A DNA stretch of 64,000 bases from Sordariomycetes sp. S80-01Y (lineage: Eukaryota; Ascomycota; Sordariomycetes): NCBI GenBank assembly GCA_037042185.1, contig JAXQJY010000031.1:186001-250000 (forward strand). Direction: 5' to 3'. The notes under the pieces are model-generated. The model saw nothing but the letters and a program-made list of their open reading frames with translations. It was not told where the DNA came from and did not search any database. Both the position numbers and the translations under genes were made by a program. Shown in pieces: positions 11,863 to 23,246 of the stretch (within the stretch, counting starts at the first letter, position 1; each line of letters starts with the position of its first letter).

Positions 11863-13479
11863 GACTCTTGTTCTGGCTGGTCTTCGGTTCGCAGGAAGCG
11901 CGTCCAGGGCCGGCCACCGTCGTTTGGGATCAGTGGTACACTGGTAGAGAAGTCATTGAGAGACGTCACGTCACAACGCTCTTCGTCATGATCATCACCT
12001 GTGTGGGAGCTATGGTAGGCTGGACGATCAGACGAGATGGCTCGCGGACACTCAGAAGCAGACAGGACACCTCTGCCGATCAAACACTTCCTCCCAGAGG
12101 CGTCCACCAGATATCCAATGATGACCCAACATCACGATACTTGACCCCAAAGTATCCTCACTTTGGTCTGCCCATCGCAGCCGACATCAAAGTGCAGCCT
12201 TGCCTCACCACCGTCCGCGACACCGACCATCAACGGATGAGCATGGCTTCATTCCACGCCACGAGCCTCTCTCGTGTCGCCCCTCGGTGGCCCGTCCGCG
12301 CTTGTCTGATCTCACGACGCATGAACCCTCCCGAACTTTTCCCACGTTGCGGTGCCCACCCCCTGAGCAACCCTGAAGATCATTCACGAGGACCGACGGC
12401 GCGTCGTCCGGAAGGACAACAATGGGGGTCAGCCATCAAGGGGGGCAAAAATGACATAGCGATCGTCAGGGCCAGAGGGAGAACCCACACCCCGTTAATC
12501 CCCTGCATTGGGCAGCGGACCACCACCAGATAGGAAATAAAGAGAAGATGAAAAAAAATTACAGAAAACCCGAAACAAAGTTCTTCGCCACCCCGAACCC
12601 CGAGTAGAGCCTGAACCTGAACCAGCCCAGCAAGGGGGGTCCAATTTGCCACTCCCGCTACTACTTTCGTACGAACTAAACCCACGTGAGGGACGCCCGT
12701 TTCGAACCACCACAGACGGACAGGGGGTGAGGACATGAGGACATGACTCGGCACAGCGCTGTAATTACCGTGCAGTACCCGAGAAGGCTGGCCTGGCAAA
12801 GCCTCCCGAAAAGTGCGGAACAGAAAAGCGCCCTCGGCTATCATCACAAACGGCACCCGCTCGGACGCATGGGGGTGGGCGCCCTTCCCCCCCTATGCAG
12901 CAGCAATTAGACATCCGCAGAAAAGCTGAGATTAGATCACCGCCGCCATACATACGTAGCGGTGTACTGTAAGAGACGGACGATAGATGTAGCTGCGGGC
13001 GAAAAGGGGGGCGCCGGTGCGCGCGCGCGCTCTCTCTCGTATCTCCTGACATTCCAGATGGCGCGACGCAACCTCTGGGGGATGTCAAATGCAATGTCAC
13101 GTAGGGTAATTAAGGGCATACATAGATCGAGAAAAACACCATGGAATTAATTCGTCCGTCGACCCCCAGTCCCAGCAAGTCTCCCCCCCGCCCGTGTTTC
13201 GTTCCTCGCCGGCGCAGGCGGTCGGACGAAGAGGCCGCAATGCCCGTGCGGTGCGGGTTGGAATGGAATGCTACATGCCCCCTTTGTTGAACTGCGGCGC
13301 CCCCCTCCTACTGCTCCCTTGGCAGCGGTTGCGGGAAAGGAGGCTCGGCCGACGGAGCGGGAGCTTTTGCTTCTCGTCCCGATCTGGCGAGGGGGCCCGT
13401 GGGCTGGGCTTGGATTGCGGACGCTGTTAATTAATAAAACAGACATGCGAGCCGAGCCATGAGAGGGGCCCGTTTCCGA

Positions 13480-13505
13480 GGGGTGAGGGTGAGGGGGGGA
13501 ATGGG
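13480..13505 (+). repeat. G-run cluster (possible G-quadruplex)
   Basis: Four runs of three or more G are separated by TGA, TGA and AAT spacers within 26 nt, which fits the G3+N1-7 quadruplex pattern on the plus strand. Whether it folds is unknown. Confidence 0.4.
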
Positions 13506-14041
13506 AATGGCAGCGCGCTGCGGAGGATTGGGTCATGTGCGCCGCGGATTTGAGACGACCAGGTTTTATGTTGACATAGGTGGGTTTTGAGCGATCTTGT
13601 CATATCAGCGCAATGCAGGTTGGCTGTTAGCTATGAAATCAGAATGATCACAACGTAGGAAGCGGGCGGGGCGAGGAGAGAGTGTGAGTATGGTTGCGCT
13701 GAACGCTGTTTCATTCAGGTCATCAACACCGAGTGATCAGTGGATGCGAAATATCAGAATCCCATCAAATAGTCTATGTAGCTTGTCCCTGTATCCCGTG
13801 CATGTCATGTGTGTGCGTGTGCTCCTTAAACTTCCCGAAAAGCAGCGCGAGGGTATCTCGAATCCTCTAGTGGTACATGCGTGTTGCCCCCTCTCCAATC
13901 CCCGCCAGATGCATGCGTTATCGTGAAATTAAGACAGTGTAGGTAATAGTGCTGTAATGATGACGCGGCAAGCGCCGTCAAAACAGTGAAAGAAGTTGTT
14001 GTGAGGGAGTGATCTTCGGCCAGCGAAGACCACCGAGCCTG

Positions 14042-14488
14042 CTATGCGGCCCCGTGAGGCCAAGAGTGCGTTGGGCTGTCGTGCGTAGGCGCAGACAGGG
14101 CCAAACTCGGAGACGAGCAGGCTGGTGATTCGACGATGCGATGCCAGCGCAGAGCAGAGCATAACAGCCGCTGCGACTCCGAGTCAGAGCCGGCGCGGTG
14201 CTGCGTGCATGATGCGGGACATGTCTGCGTCATGGTGTTTGCAGGCGCCGATTCCAGCGCGTTGGTCGGTGGGGTGGTGGTGGTGCGCTGACGTGCATGC
14301 GCTGAGCCTCGCGAGGCAGCCGTCGGTTCAGGTTGAGAGAGTCCGATGATGAGTTGTCGATGGTGCGTAGTTGTGCTTGTCGAGTCTTGACGATTCCATG
14401 CTTAGCCGCGCTTGGGCAGAGGCGGCAGCGGGCGGCTGGGTGGTGGTCCCGGGCAGGGAGGGAGTTGAGATGGACGCTGAGCAGGCAT
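14042..14488 (-). other. Four tiled ATG-initiated short ORFs (possible uORF-rich leader or sORF transcript)
   Basis: Downstream of the TATA box at 14655-14662, the minus strand has a leader rich in CAACC/ACCAAC, typical of fungal 5' UTRs. ORFs of 28 (14488..14402), 23 (14399..14328), 22 (14298..14230) and 63 (14233..14042) residues follow. The first stop and second ATG are 2 nt apart; the third and fourth overlap as ATGA. The next ATG a scanning ribosome would meet starts each ORF. None matches a family I know; the first is Pro-rich (PCPGPPPSRP). No long downstream ORF is visible. Confidence 0.35.
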
Positions 14489-14654
14489 TGTGGTGGTGGT
14501 TTGATGTTGGTGTGGTTGGTTGATGTCAAGTTGACTTGGGCCGGGTCGAAGCTTAAGAGTATTCGAGAGTCTTGCTGGACGTAGATGCCTGGAACTGTGT
14601 GTTACGAGTATCGATGGATGAACAGGCAGTCAAGTTACCGGGCGAGGCAGACAC

Positions 14655-14662
14655 TTATATAA
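14655..14662 (-). promoter_or_regulatory. TATA box TTATATAA
   Basis: The octamer is palindromic, so orientation is inferred from its flanks. On the minus side a CA-rich leader and an ATG in good context follow about 170 bp downstream. On the plus side no comparable leader or ORF follows. Confidence 0.45.
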
Positions 14663-17600
14663 CATGGCAGCGTGAGGGAGGCCCGGCGCCAGAGACAGGG
14701 GTTGTGAGAGAAGTGACCTGCGACAGAGGTACCTCCGTGCGGGCTCCGTGCTCCCAGGCTCCGTACCGACGAGACAAAGACAGACCCCTGCCGCCCTCCA
14801 ATTTCGCTGCTTTTTTCTGACATGGCGGTGACGCAGCCACCTCAGCCCAGCCTGGCGGTGGGGACTGGTCTCCCAAGGACTCCCCCCAAGGCGGGAAATT
14901 GAAACAGGGTCAGGGGTGCCCATCCCTGTTTCGAAAGAAAATAGCACTGCTCGCTCCGGAGTCTGATATGGGTTGCGGCGTCGAGGCGCAGGCTGAGCAG
15001 CGACCTGGTCTGCTCAGCTCAACCACCAGGTATTCAGGGCAGCTGAAAGCCATCGTAGCATCGCATCCGCGACGAGGTGTCTGGACTCTCTGCTGCTCAG
15101 GTACGAGCGCAACGTTCGCCGGGTAATCGTACCATCTCGACGCCCGTTGACGCTCCCCAGCCGTGATTGACTTCGGCGGCGCCAAACTGAGTTTGCCCAG
15201 ATGACAGACGTGCCACGAGAAAGATGATGATGCGGGCCCCACGGCACCCACGGCTCAGGCGGGATCACGAGGTCCACCCCAGGAACAATCGAAGCCTCGT
15301 GGAAGCATTGAGCACTTTGGTCCATCATTTCCTCGGCCAAGCAATCCAATTCCCGCCAGCGGGCCATTGCGCCGTGTCTGCTCAACGCAAGCTGCGGTCG
15401 TCATGCCATGCCGCGCCGCTTCATCTTGTCCGTATTCTCCGTATCCGGCCTCTCGGCGGCGACGAGGTTGCCTTGTGCCTTTTGCCTTCAGCCCGTTGAC
15501 GCCCTCGTCGAAGCTTGACGCTCACGCTGTGATACCTCAGGGCGATCCCTGCTGGCAAGTCAGCTGCCGCCACCCCCTGTCAGCCTGGGAATCTTGGGCC
15601 TTGGCGCTAAGGTGCGAACAATAAAACGAAATTATTCTGTCAGGGCCTTCCGGCGCCTTCACCGCTACACGCTCATCTTGCGCTCGCCGCGCTATTGGTG
15701 CCCGTGAGATGACGATGGGCCCGTTGGGGGGACCCGTGGCTGTTGGGCTCTGGCATTCCCTGTTTGCCCTGCGGCGATCTTCAGCAGCCGATGTCAACAA
15801 AGCGAACCGCGCTCCCACGCTTGGTTACGTGCATGGAGCGCCGGGCCACATGCAACCGTGTCCTTGACCGGCTCGATGCTCAGCCGGACACCGACAGATT
15901 GCCTTCTGTCCAGCGTCAAGGCGTCCGGCAGCCAGCCTTGTCCGACGTGAAGTGAAGCCCATGTACGAAGTGTCCCGTATTACGGGGTAATTACGAAGGA
16001 GTCCCAGTCAAGACGCCGACATCATGCCCGACCTCATGCGGCCGGAAACAAACGGTCGTGAGGCACGGCGGCGGTCGTCGCAGCCCTACGACGTATGCGG
16101 GCCGTGTCCAGCATTCTTCGACCCCAAGATCATGCACATCCCGTGAGTCACTCTGCCCGCAGTGCCCAGGACCACCACCAGACCACCAGACCACCACCGG
16201 CATCAGAATCACGACACCGCTTCTTCTGTTGGACCGCTTCGTCTTGTTGGCAACGACTGCCCCTCCTCCTTCGCGCCCCGCGCGTCTCGTACAAAATTGA
16301 GTCGCAATTAAACTCCTTGCTTCGCGAGCACGACTACGCGAAAAGCGGACCATGAACCCTGTCAATGAGCTCATAAGGGTCCGGCGCAGAACGTTTCCTT
16401 TTGACCCCCTGGTTTTTCTGCCTTTTTTTTTTTTCGCTGGGCGGTCCACAACTTTTGTCGATGCTCATCACGCACGCTTCCATATCCTGATTGCGAAGTC
16501 CATCCTTAACCCCTGCTGATCTCTACAGCACAATCCCGGCGGCCTGGTTGGGCCGTCAGCGCCTGGCTAAACGGATGACTGGGCTCTCATTGCTCGGCAT
16601 GGATGATCTCGGGCCACTGGCTTCTTGTTCTTCTCCTTCTTCGAGAAGCCGTGAGTCACGCCCTCCCCGCAATCTCCCTGCCCCGTCTGAAAATGCAACA
16701 TGGCCTCGTAGTCACTCATTTGACACCCTGCACCCCTTAATTTAGCAACTCCCGTGGGGCTGAGCGTGTGTCGCGTAGACGATTCGAAACTCAAGCACGC
16801 TGACAGGTCTCACCGAGCCCAAGGCTCTGGAATCAGGTGAGGGCTGACGGCCCTTCTGAGATATTGATGGTGGCTTACACGCAGCTGAGACGGCTCGCTT
16901 CACTCTTTGCTGGCTTCGGGACCGCCGTTGGGCCTCGAAGCTCCATCACGCCATGACCCGAGCTCAACGGCAGCTAGCTGACAGTTGTGGTCCTGGCCCT
17001 GCGAGTCTCCTCAAAGTTTAGGGTTTTCTTTCTTTTTTTCCTGAATCAAATTTTCGGTAGCTGAGGCCCGGCCAGCCACGCGACGGGGTGGACCTGTCCA
17101 GATTTCGATAGCGGCGGCCACGACTCGTGGGACGTGCTCGGTCGGTACCACACAGCCGGGTCGGCCTCTGATTGCTTCATTTGATGCGGTCTTGGGCTGT
17201 TTCATCTTTTTGCCACTCCTTCTAGCGGTGACCAGTCTCGGTATCTCGGTCGTCAAACGTCATTCACGACTCGTGGTCGCTGACCGCTTGCTTGGCCTCG
17301 GTGGGGAATGGGGAATGCCGTTACCGAGGCACGCGGACAGGAAGATCATCGTCAAATTCTCAAGTTCCTGTCGAGAGATTTGGCGCCAACCGCTGGCCGT
17401 TGGCAGCTGGCCCTTCTGTTCCGTCCGTGCGGAGCGCTCCGAGTCCCTGCCGACAACCATCATCTGATCACGGCCATCCTTGTCCCAGCGCGTGGCTTGC
17501 ATGGCGACGCCGCACTGCCAGCGAAGCGGCCTGGAAAGCAGCCGCCTGCGGTCCGGCGCGCAAGCATCTGGTTTGGCAGTCTCCGAAAATGTTGGCCGAG

Positions 17601-18929
17601 GGGGAGGGTAGTTAATCAGCGCCTCCGTCGATCTGAGAGCGACGGAGCTGAGGAGATAAATGGTCGCAAACGCCATTGGCTGCGCATCGCATCATCACCC
17701 TCCCTCAGACTTGTCACATCTGCTGGCGATCTCCCACCACGATGCTGGCTTGCGACGTGCCACATGATGTTGATCACCACGTTGGCGTCATTGTGATGGG
17801 GTTTGAAACGGCCACAGGCCAGCTTTGCCGGCGCATGAACCGTCTCGTTCGAAACATCCTGTGATGAGGACGACCTCTGTCGCGCCAGCGCTGCGCAGCA
17901 TAGCACAGGGCAGCACAGGGACCAAGCCACAGGCCGCAGAGTCGATCCCACGTGGAAGCGACAGGGGCTGATCCCCGCCCTGGCGATCGCGCTTCGCCGG
18001 TCTCTCGCCGTCACACCGGAGCTCGGGAGCAGCCAATGAGCAGCCAGGCGCCTCAATCCACGAACCACAGGAACCAAGGCGTGGCGAAAGCCTCCTCGAC
18101 ACTTGAGCACAAAGTACTGATTGAAGGGGCTAGTGCTGATTCAAGGCTGCCAACCCAGGAACGAGGACGCCTGTTTCCAGCCGGACACCGCCTCGAGATT
18201 AACCGTTGCTTCCTAAGCAGTTACTACTTACAGTCTGGCCGTCCTGACTCGTCACATCCGAGGCCGGGTGAGGGGATCAACCCAGCAGAGGCGCAGGCTC
18301 GCGAGGCCGTCCCAATAGCTTGGGAGCGTCGTAAGACGGGCGGCGCATGATCACGGCCTGCCATGTGACTGGCCAGCGCAGGATCGAGGATGAGCTTGCA
18401 GGTGGTGTGCCAAGGACTGTGTAACATGGTCTTGGTTCAATACTTGTGCTTGTGATGAATCACCGCTGCGCGGCAGTAAATTGTCAATTGATATCGCAGG
18501 TCTAGGCTGCTAGGGTTCCAGCCTCAGGTAGCTGTCTGAGCCTCTGAGCCGACGCCATGGCAGACGCTATCGGACTCGCAAACAGGGCAGCGGGCGCTCC
18601 CGTGCTGCGGCCTCAGATAATCGCCGAATGACGTCCGGAGCGGCTAAGCGGGCAGGCGGGATGCTCGGGGGTCGACCGACTATTCTTGGATCCAGCATGC
18701 TGCAGATGCCGTGAGGCACAATCGTACGGTCCACGAGCAGAGTGTACTACCGTGTCATGTATCTCGCAATGGATGCTGACCGAAACCCCTCAACGCCTTT
18801 CATCCGCCTTTTGGGGGTTAAGCCAAGGTCTGATCGGATCGTGTAATGTCTGCAGCCTGCAAGTAATGATGCGGTGAGCGTTCGCATGCGTCAATGCGAT
18901 CCCCCAGATGGAGGGGCACAGCTTCATGT

Positions 18930-19785
18930 TCAAGGAACGTCCTCGCCGACGGGAATCTGTGTCGATGTGATCCAGTTCTCCATCTTTGCCTGTCCCGCCG
19001 GCTGCACGCCCGAGGTAGCGGCTCTGCTTGGAGCCTTCTTCTTGGGATTGTCTCGTTTCCTGACTACCAAGCACAGCACCCGCCCGTAGATGGCGAACCC
19101 TTCATACGAGACATCCATGTCCATCTTCTTCTTGTCGTCCGCCTGATCCTCCCTGAGACGCTTGTGTGGGGGCTCCTCTGCGTCAGAGTCAACGTCGATG
19201 GCTGAGGCTGTTTCATCTTCAGACGTATCGAACTCGCTGTCAGGTTCATTTCGGCGACGTTTCGCACCGCTGTCCACCGACTCTGGGGCAGCGGGGATGT
19301 CGGAGATTTCGACGTCGTCGTCGCTGGCTTCCTGCCGTATTGGTACGTCGAGGTCGACAGGATTCTCCTTGTCGGCACCGAGCATTTTGTTCGTGTTCGA
19401 GGTCAGCTTCGTCTGCGTTTTATCATGAAAATGCTTGTGCTTGGTGAGAATCGAGTGGCGGGTTCCCCCATCGGTCAAGAAGATGGACACCTCAAAGTCG
19501 TCTACGCGTGTCAGTGCCGCTCAGATTCGCAGTACCATTCGTCTCACCTTCGACGACGGTGTCCTTGATCCCCTTCTTCTTGTTTGACGATTTCTTCCTC
19601 GCGCGATCACGCTCTTCACGCAGCTTGGGCAGCACCCAAGGTCGCACGCTCTCGATGACGCGAGCCAGCATCGGCTCGCGGGGATTGAGCAGCCACGATT
19701 GCACCAGGGCCGGGTTCTCTAGGTAGATTCGACATTCTAGCACTGAGTACTTTGTAATGCGGAGGTAACGCCTCACTGGAGCCAT
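18930..19785 (-). CDS. Conserved-looking nuclear protein of unknown function
   Basis: Minus-strand exons 19548..19785 and 18930..19501, joined across a 46-nt intron, encode 269 residues. I do not recognise the family. The N-terminus is folded and hydrophobic (RRYLRITKYSVLECRIYL, ESVRPWVLPKL), followed by a Lys-rich stretch. A second block (DDFEVSIFLTDGGTRHSIL) forms exactly across the splice junction, which supports the intron. The middle is acidic and disordered with a KRRR basic patch. A third block near the C-terminus reads YEGFAIYGRVLCLVVRKRD. The last 20 residues contain QAKMENWI, which resembles a PCNA-interacting peptide. It is convergent with the 7 kb interval and divergent from the IleRS gene 247 bp away. 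Confidence 0.75.
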
Positions 19786-20032
19786 GGTGAAGTTGAGAAC
19801 TGCCCAAGTTTTTGAGGTCGTGAACTTGACAGCTCGAGGAAGGAAGCTCGGACGCTACTGTAGTGATGCAATTGCCCCACGGTCGCACTCAGGCGGGCCC
19901 GGGGCGACCCTGAACACGGCCAGTGGCTGCGTTAACGCGCTGCGCGTCGCTAGATTTATCTTATCGCGACATCGTCCTCGACCTCAAATTTTCGACATCC
20001 GACTACAAGTCTGGCATGGTCAGTCTCCGACA
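19786..20032. promoter_or_regulatory. Shared divergent promoter, 247 bp
   Basis: The ATGs of the unknown minus-strand gene and of the IleRS gene face away from each other across this short interval, which must hold both promoters. No TATA box is evident. Confidence 0.55.
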
Positions 20033-22929
20033 ATGTCCAAGTCGTGGAAGTCGACGTTAAGGCTTCCCACTTCGACCTTTGCGTGCGTTTCCTCGGATTC
20101 GCTTGGTACCGTAGCTAATTGTTTTCCAGCGCCCGCCCAAATCCGACCCAGCTGCCGCAGCACATCAAGCAATGTGCCGATGACCTCTACGCCTGGCAGG
20201 CTGCGAACCGCCCAAAAGACGATCACTTCGTGCTCCACGACGGGCCTCCGTACGCGAACGGTCCGTTGCATATCGGTCATGCCATCAACAAGATCCTCAA
20301 GGACATCATCGTCAGGCATCAGATCCAGCAGGGCAGGCGGGTGACCTATCGACCCGGCTGGGATTGCCATGGACTTCCGATTGAGATGAAGGCCCTGGGC
20401 TCTGGGTCTGGAAAGGGAATGGGCCCGGTCAAGATCCGGGCAAAGGCGAAGGAGTTGGCTACCAAGACCGTTACCAGCCAGATGGAGGGCTTCAGGGGCT
20501 TCGGCGTGATGTCGGACTGGGACAATAGGTGGACGACGATGGACGCAGCCTACGAAACCCGGCAGCTGCGGGTATTTCAGAAACTCGTGCGCCATGGGTT
20601 GATCTACCGCAAGTACAAGCCCGTGTACTGGTCGACTTCGACGCGGACCGCGCTTGCGGAGGCCGAGCTGGAATACCAGGAGCATCACCCTTCCAATTCT
20701 GCTTACATACGATACCCAGTTGCCTCGGGCTGGGCAGCAGCGTCAGACTTGAAAGGCCCTCTGTATGCGGCGATATGGACGACGACCCCCTGGACACTGC
20801 CTGCCAACAAGGCCATCGCAGTACACGAGGACATGAAATACCACGTGCTCCAAGCCGATGGGTATGGGCTGATCGTTGCCGCCGACCGCGTAAAGGCAAT
20901 ATGTGACATCGTTCCAAACACTAAGGTGGTCGCAAACGACATCCGGGGTTCGCAACTGGTCGGGCTGCAATACAAGAACAAGCTGCAGGGAGACAGGTTG
21001 CAGAATATCATCCATGCCGACTTCGTGACAGCCGATTCCGGAACGGGTCTGGTCCATGTTGCTCCGGGACACGGTCAGGATGATTACGAGGCTTGCTCAA
21101 AGCTGGGCATCGAGGCATTTGCGCCCATAAGCGACGATGGCCACTTCACTGCCGAGGCCTATCCTCAAGACCCTGAGCGACTGACCTCTGCTCCCACCAT
21201 CCTCGACGGCGGAAGCGAGGCCGTGTTGGAGATTATGGGTGACGACGTGCTCGGCTCTCAGCTCATCCATCACAAGTATCCCTATGACTGGCGGACCAAG
21301 CAGCCGGTGGTAATCAGGGCCACTGCACAGTGGTTTGCCGATGTTGGCAGCATCAAAGAAGACGCCCTCGGAGCATTGAAGAACGTGCGATTCGTGCCTG
21401 AGCATGGCCGCAACCGTCTGGAAAACTTTGTCAAGGGGCGCAGCGAGTGGTGCATCTCGCGACAGAGGTCCTGGGGCGTTCCCATCCCTGCGCTCTATGA
21501 CGAAGCGGGCAACGCTGCGATGAGTGAGGAGACGATCGAGCACATCATTGCGGTTATGCAGAAGCGGACAAGTCAAGCCTGGTTCTCTGATGACCAAGAC
21601 GACTTGGCGTGGATCCCGGAATCTCTGCAGAAACAGGGCAAGTGGAACCGCGGGACCGACACGATGGATGTCTGGTTTGACAGCGGCAGCAGCTGGACCG
21701 AGACAGCGGAGCAGGCTGATGTCTACCTCGAAGGCAGCGACCAGCATCGCGGCTGGTTTCAGTCCAGCCTGCTGACTTACGTTGCAGCGCAAAAGGCAGA
21801 TGGCGTTCCAGCTGAGCAGATCAAAGCCCCGTTCAAGACCCTCATCACGCACGGCTTCACCTTGGATGACAAGGGCAAGAAGATGTCCAAATCGCTGGGC
21901 AATACCATCGCGCCCAAGGAGATCATGGGCGGTACCTTGCTACCACCTATCAAGCCGAAAAAGGGACCTCCAAGGGCTGATGCGCTCGGGCCCGACGCTC
22001 TCCGCATGTGGGCAGCAATGTCGGACTTCACCACGGACATCCTCGTCGGGCCAGCCGTGCTGCAGTCTGTCCACAGCGCGCTGCTCAAGTACAGAACGAC
22101 GCTCAAGATGCTGGTGGGGTCTCTGCACAAGGACGCCCGCGAGGCGCCCCTTTCCAGCGTTGACCAGATCGCACTCATGCAGATGCTCGACACAATGGAG
22201 CAAGTCAATGCCGCGTACAGCAACCACGAGTACTACAAGGGTGTACAGCTGATCAACCGATGGGTGGCCACGGATCTCTCTGCGTTCTATCTGGAGACGT
22301 TGAAGGATAGGTTGTACTGTGGAGATGGCGGCGGTATCATCGAGCCTATCTTCGTGGGTTTCATGCGCATGCTGGCGCCAATCACACCCATCTTGGTGGA
22401 AGAAGTATGGTCTCATCGACCGCAGTGGATGAAGGACGACACGAGCATTGAACATCCCGCTCGCCAGCTCTACAAAGCACCTCTCATCTCAGAAGACCGC
22501 CTAACCGCGAGCCAGACCAGTCTTCGTGAGGACTGGGAGATCCTCGAGTGCATCCGCAGCGCGCTCAGGCATGTTCTCGAGCAAGCGCGGCTTCAGAAGG
22601 TAATCGGAAGCTCACTGCAGTGTTCCTGTATCATTCGCGTGCACGGCGACCACCCGACCGTCGTTGATTGCCTGGCGAGGCACAAAGATGAGATCGACGA
22701 CATCATGGGCGTCTCTACCGTCTCCGTGAATGCGACCGTTCCGAAGGATGCCGCATGGTCATACAACCAGGCTTTCGTATTGAGTGATCTTCAAGGGGAG
22801 GTCACAATCATCCCGCCGGTTGCTGAGAAATGTCCTAGGTGCTGGAAATACCAATCCGAGTCCGAGGAGGATCTGTGCAAAAGATGTCAAAGCGTTGTGG
22901 CAACGCTGCCTCAAGAAGCTCAACAATAG
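20033..22929 (+). CDS. ism1: Mitochondrial isoleucyl-tRNA synthetase
   Basis: Charges mitochondrial tRNA-Ile. Exon 20033..20082 encodes 16 residues with a basic, hydroxylated, amphipathic composition ([14 protein letters not shown]) that fits a mitochondrial presequence. After a 47-nt intron, exon 20130..22929 completes 949 residues. The class I signatures are HIGH at about residue 64 and KMSKS at about 601 (21880-21894). Also present are the DGPPYANG segment and an editing-domain [10 protein letters not shown]. The C-terminus carries a four-Cys zinc ribbon (CPRCWKYQ ... CKRC), typical of bacterial and organellar IleRS. The frame over the exon junction (A-A-R-P-N-P-T) fixes the splice site. 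The much longer cytosolic type is ruled out by length and zinc ribbon. Confidence 0.95.
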
Positions 22930-23246
22930 ATGTGCAAGCATGTACAACATGTATTATATAATTGGCATTTAAGCGGTGTAATTGTATTCAAACCTCACGC
23001 ATCATGGTGTCTCTGAAGTGCATATCCCCTGCTTCCACATGCGGTAGTTGACTTACACCAGCCTCGGCAGTCAGCCACGGCCCGCATGACGCCAACGCGA
23101 ACGCCACGATCGCCCACCGTCCTCCTGACCGTCGCATCACCGACATCGTCCAAGCCCAAACTCTCCGCAAACATTCGCACCAACCAACCCCGCTCCCGCC
23201 CCCGAGCTTGACGCCTCGCTGAGCACACCATGTCCAACTTTTGCCA
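22930..23246. other. Intergenic, IleRS to 23247 gene
   Basis: 317 bp with the IleRS 3' flank and the promoter and leader of the next gene. An upstream ATG near 23230 opens a 6-codon frame ending in the TGA that overlaps ATG 23247. Confidence 0.45.

Larger units (their letters stand above)
11863..18929. other. 7.07 kb interval without a recognisable protein gene
   Basis: This lies between the 3' ends of two convergent genes, where fungal spacing is usually a few hundred bases. I checked both strands for family motifs and for spliced short exons and found none that I trust. It holds an AATAAA near 12536 and another near 13432 (plus strand), a GC-alternating run near 13020, a G-run cluster (13480-13505), tiled short ORFs with a TATA box on the minus strand (14042-14662), a T tract near 16420 and CT-rich tracts near 17030. 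Base composition is not AT-rich, so there is no sign of RIP-mutated repeats. A long non-coding or developmentally regulated transcript with a large upstream region is the simplest reading. Confidence 0.55.

Noticed and set aside
11859-12533. 224-codon open frame directly after RRN9
   Set aside because: It begins at a TTG that overlaps the RRN9 stop, has no family motif or domain-like pattern, and GC-rich non-coding DNA gives such frames by chance.
12660-12720. GGTTCGAA resembling a tRNA B box (minus strand)
   Set aside because: The following bases do not complete the T arm, and no A box or acceptor pairing is present at the right distance.
12380-12856. 158-codon minus-strand frame with hydrophobic stretches
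   Set aside because: No conserved motif, no convincing start context and atypical composition; hydrophobicity comes from G/T-rich DNA.
16770-16800. TTCGAA-containing tract resembling a tRNA T loop
   Set aside because: No cloverleaf can be drawn around it.
17260-18110. Overlapping 138-164-codon frames on both strands
   Set aside because: They overlap each other in opposite strands without motifs; at most one could be real and nothing favours either.
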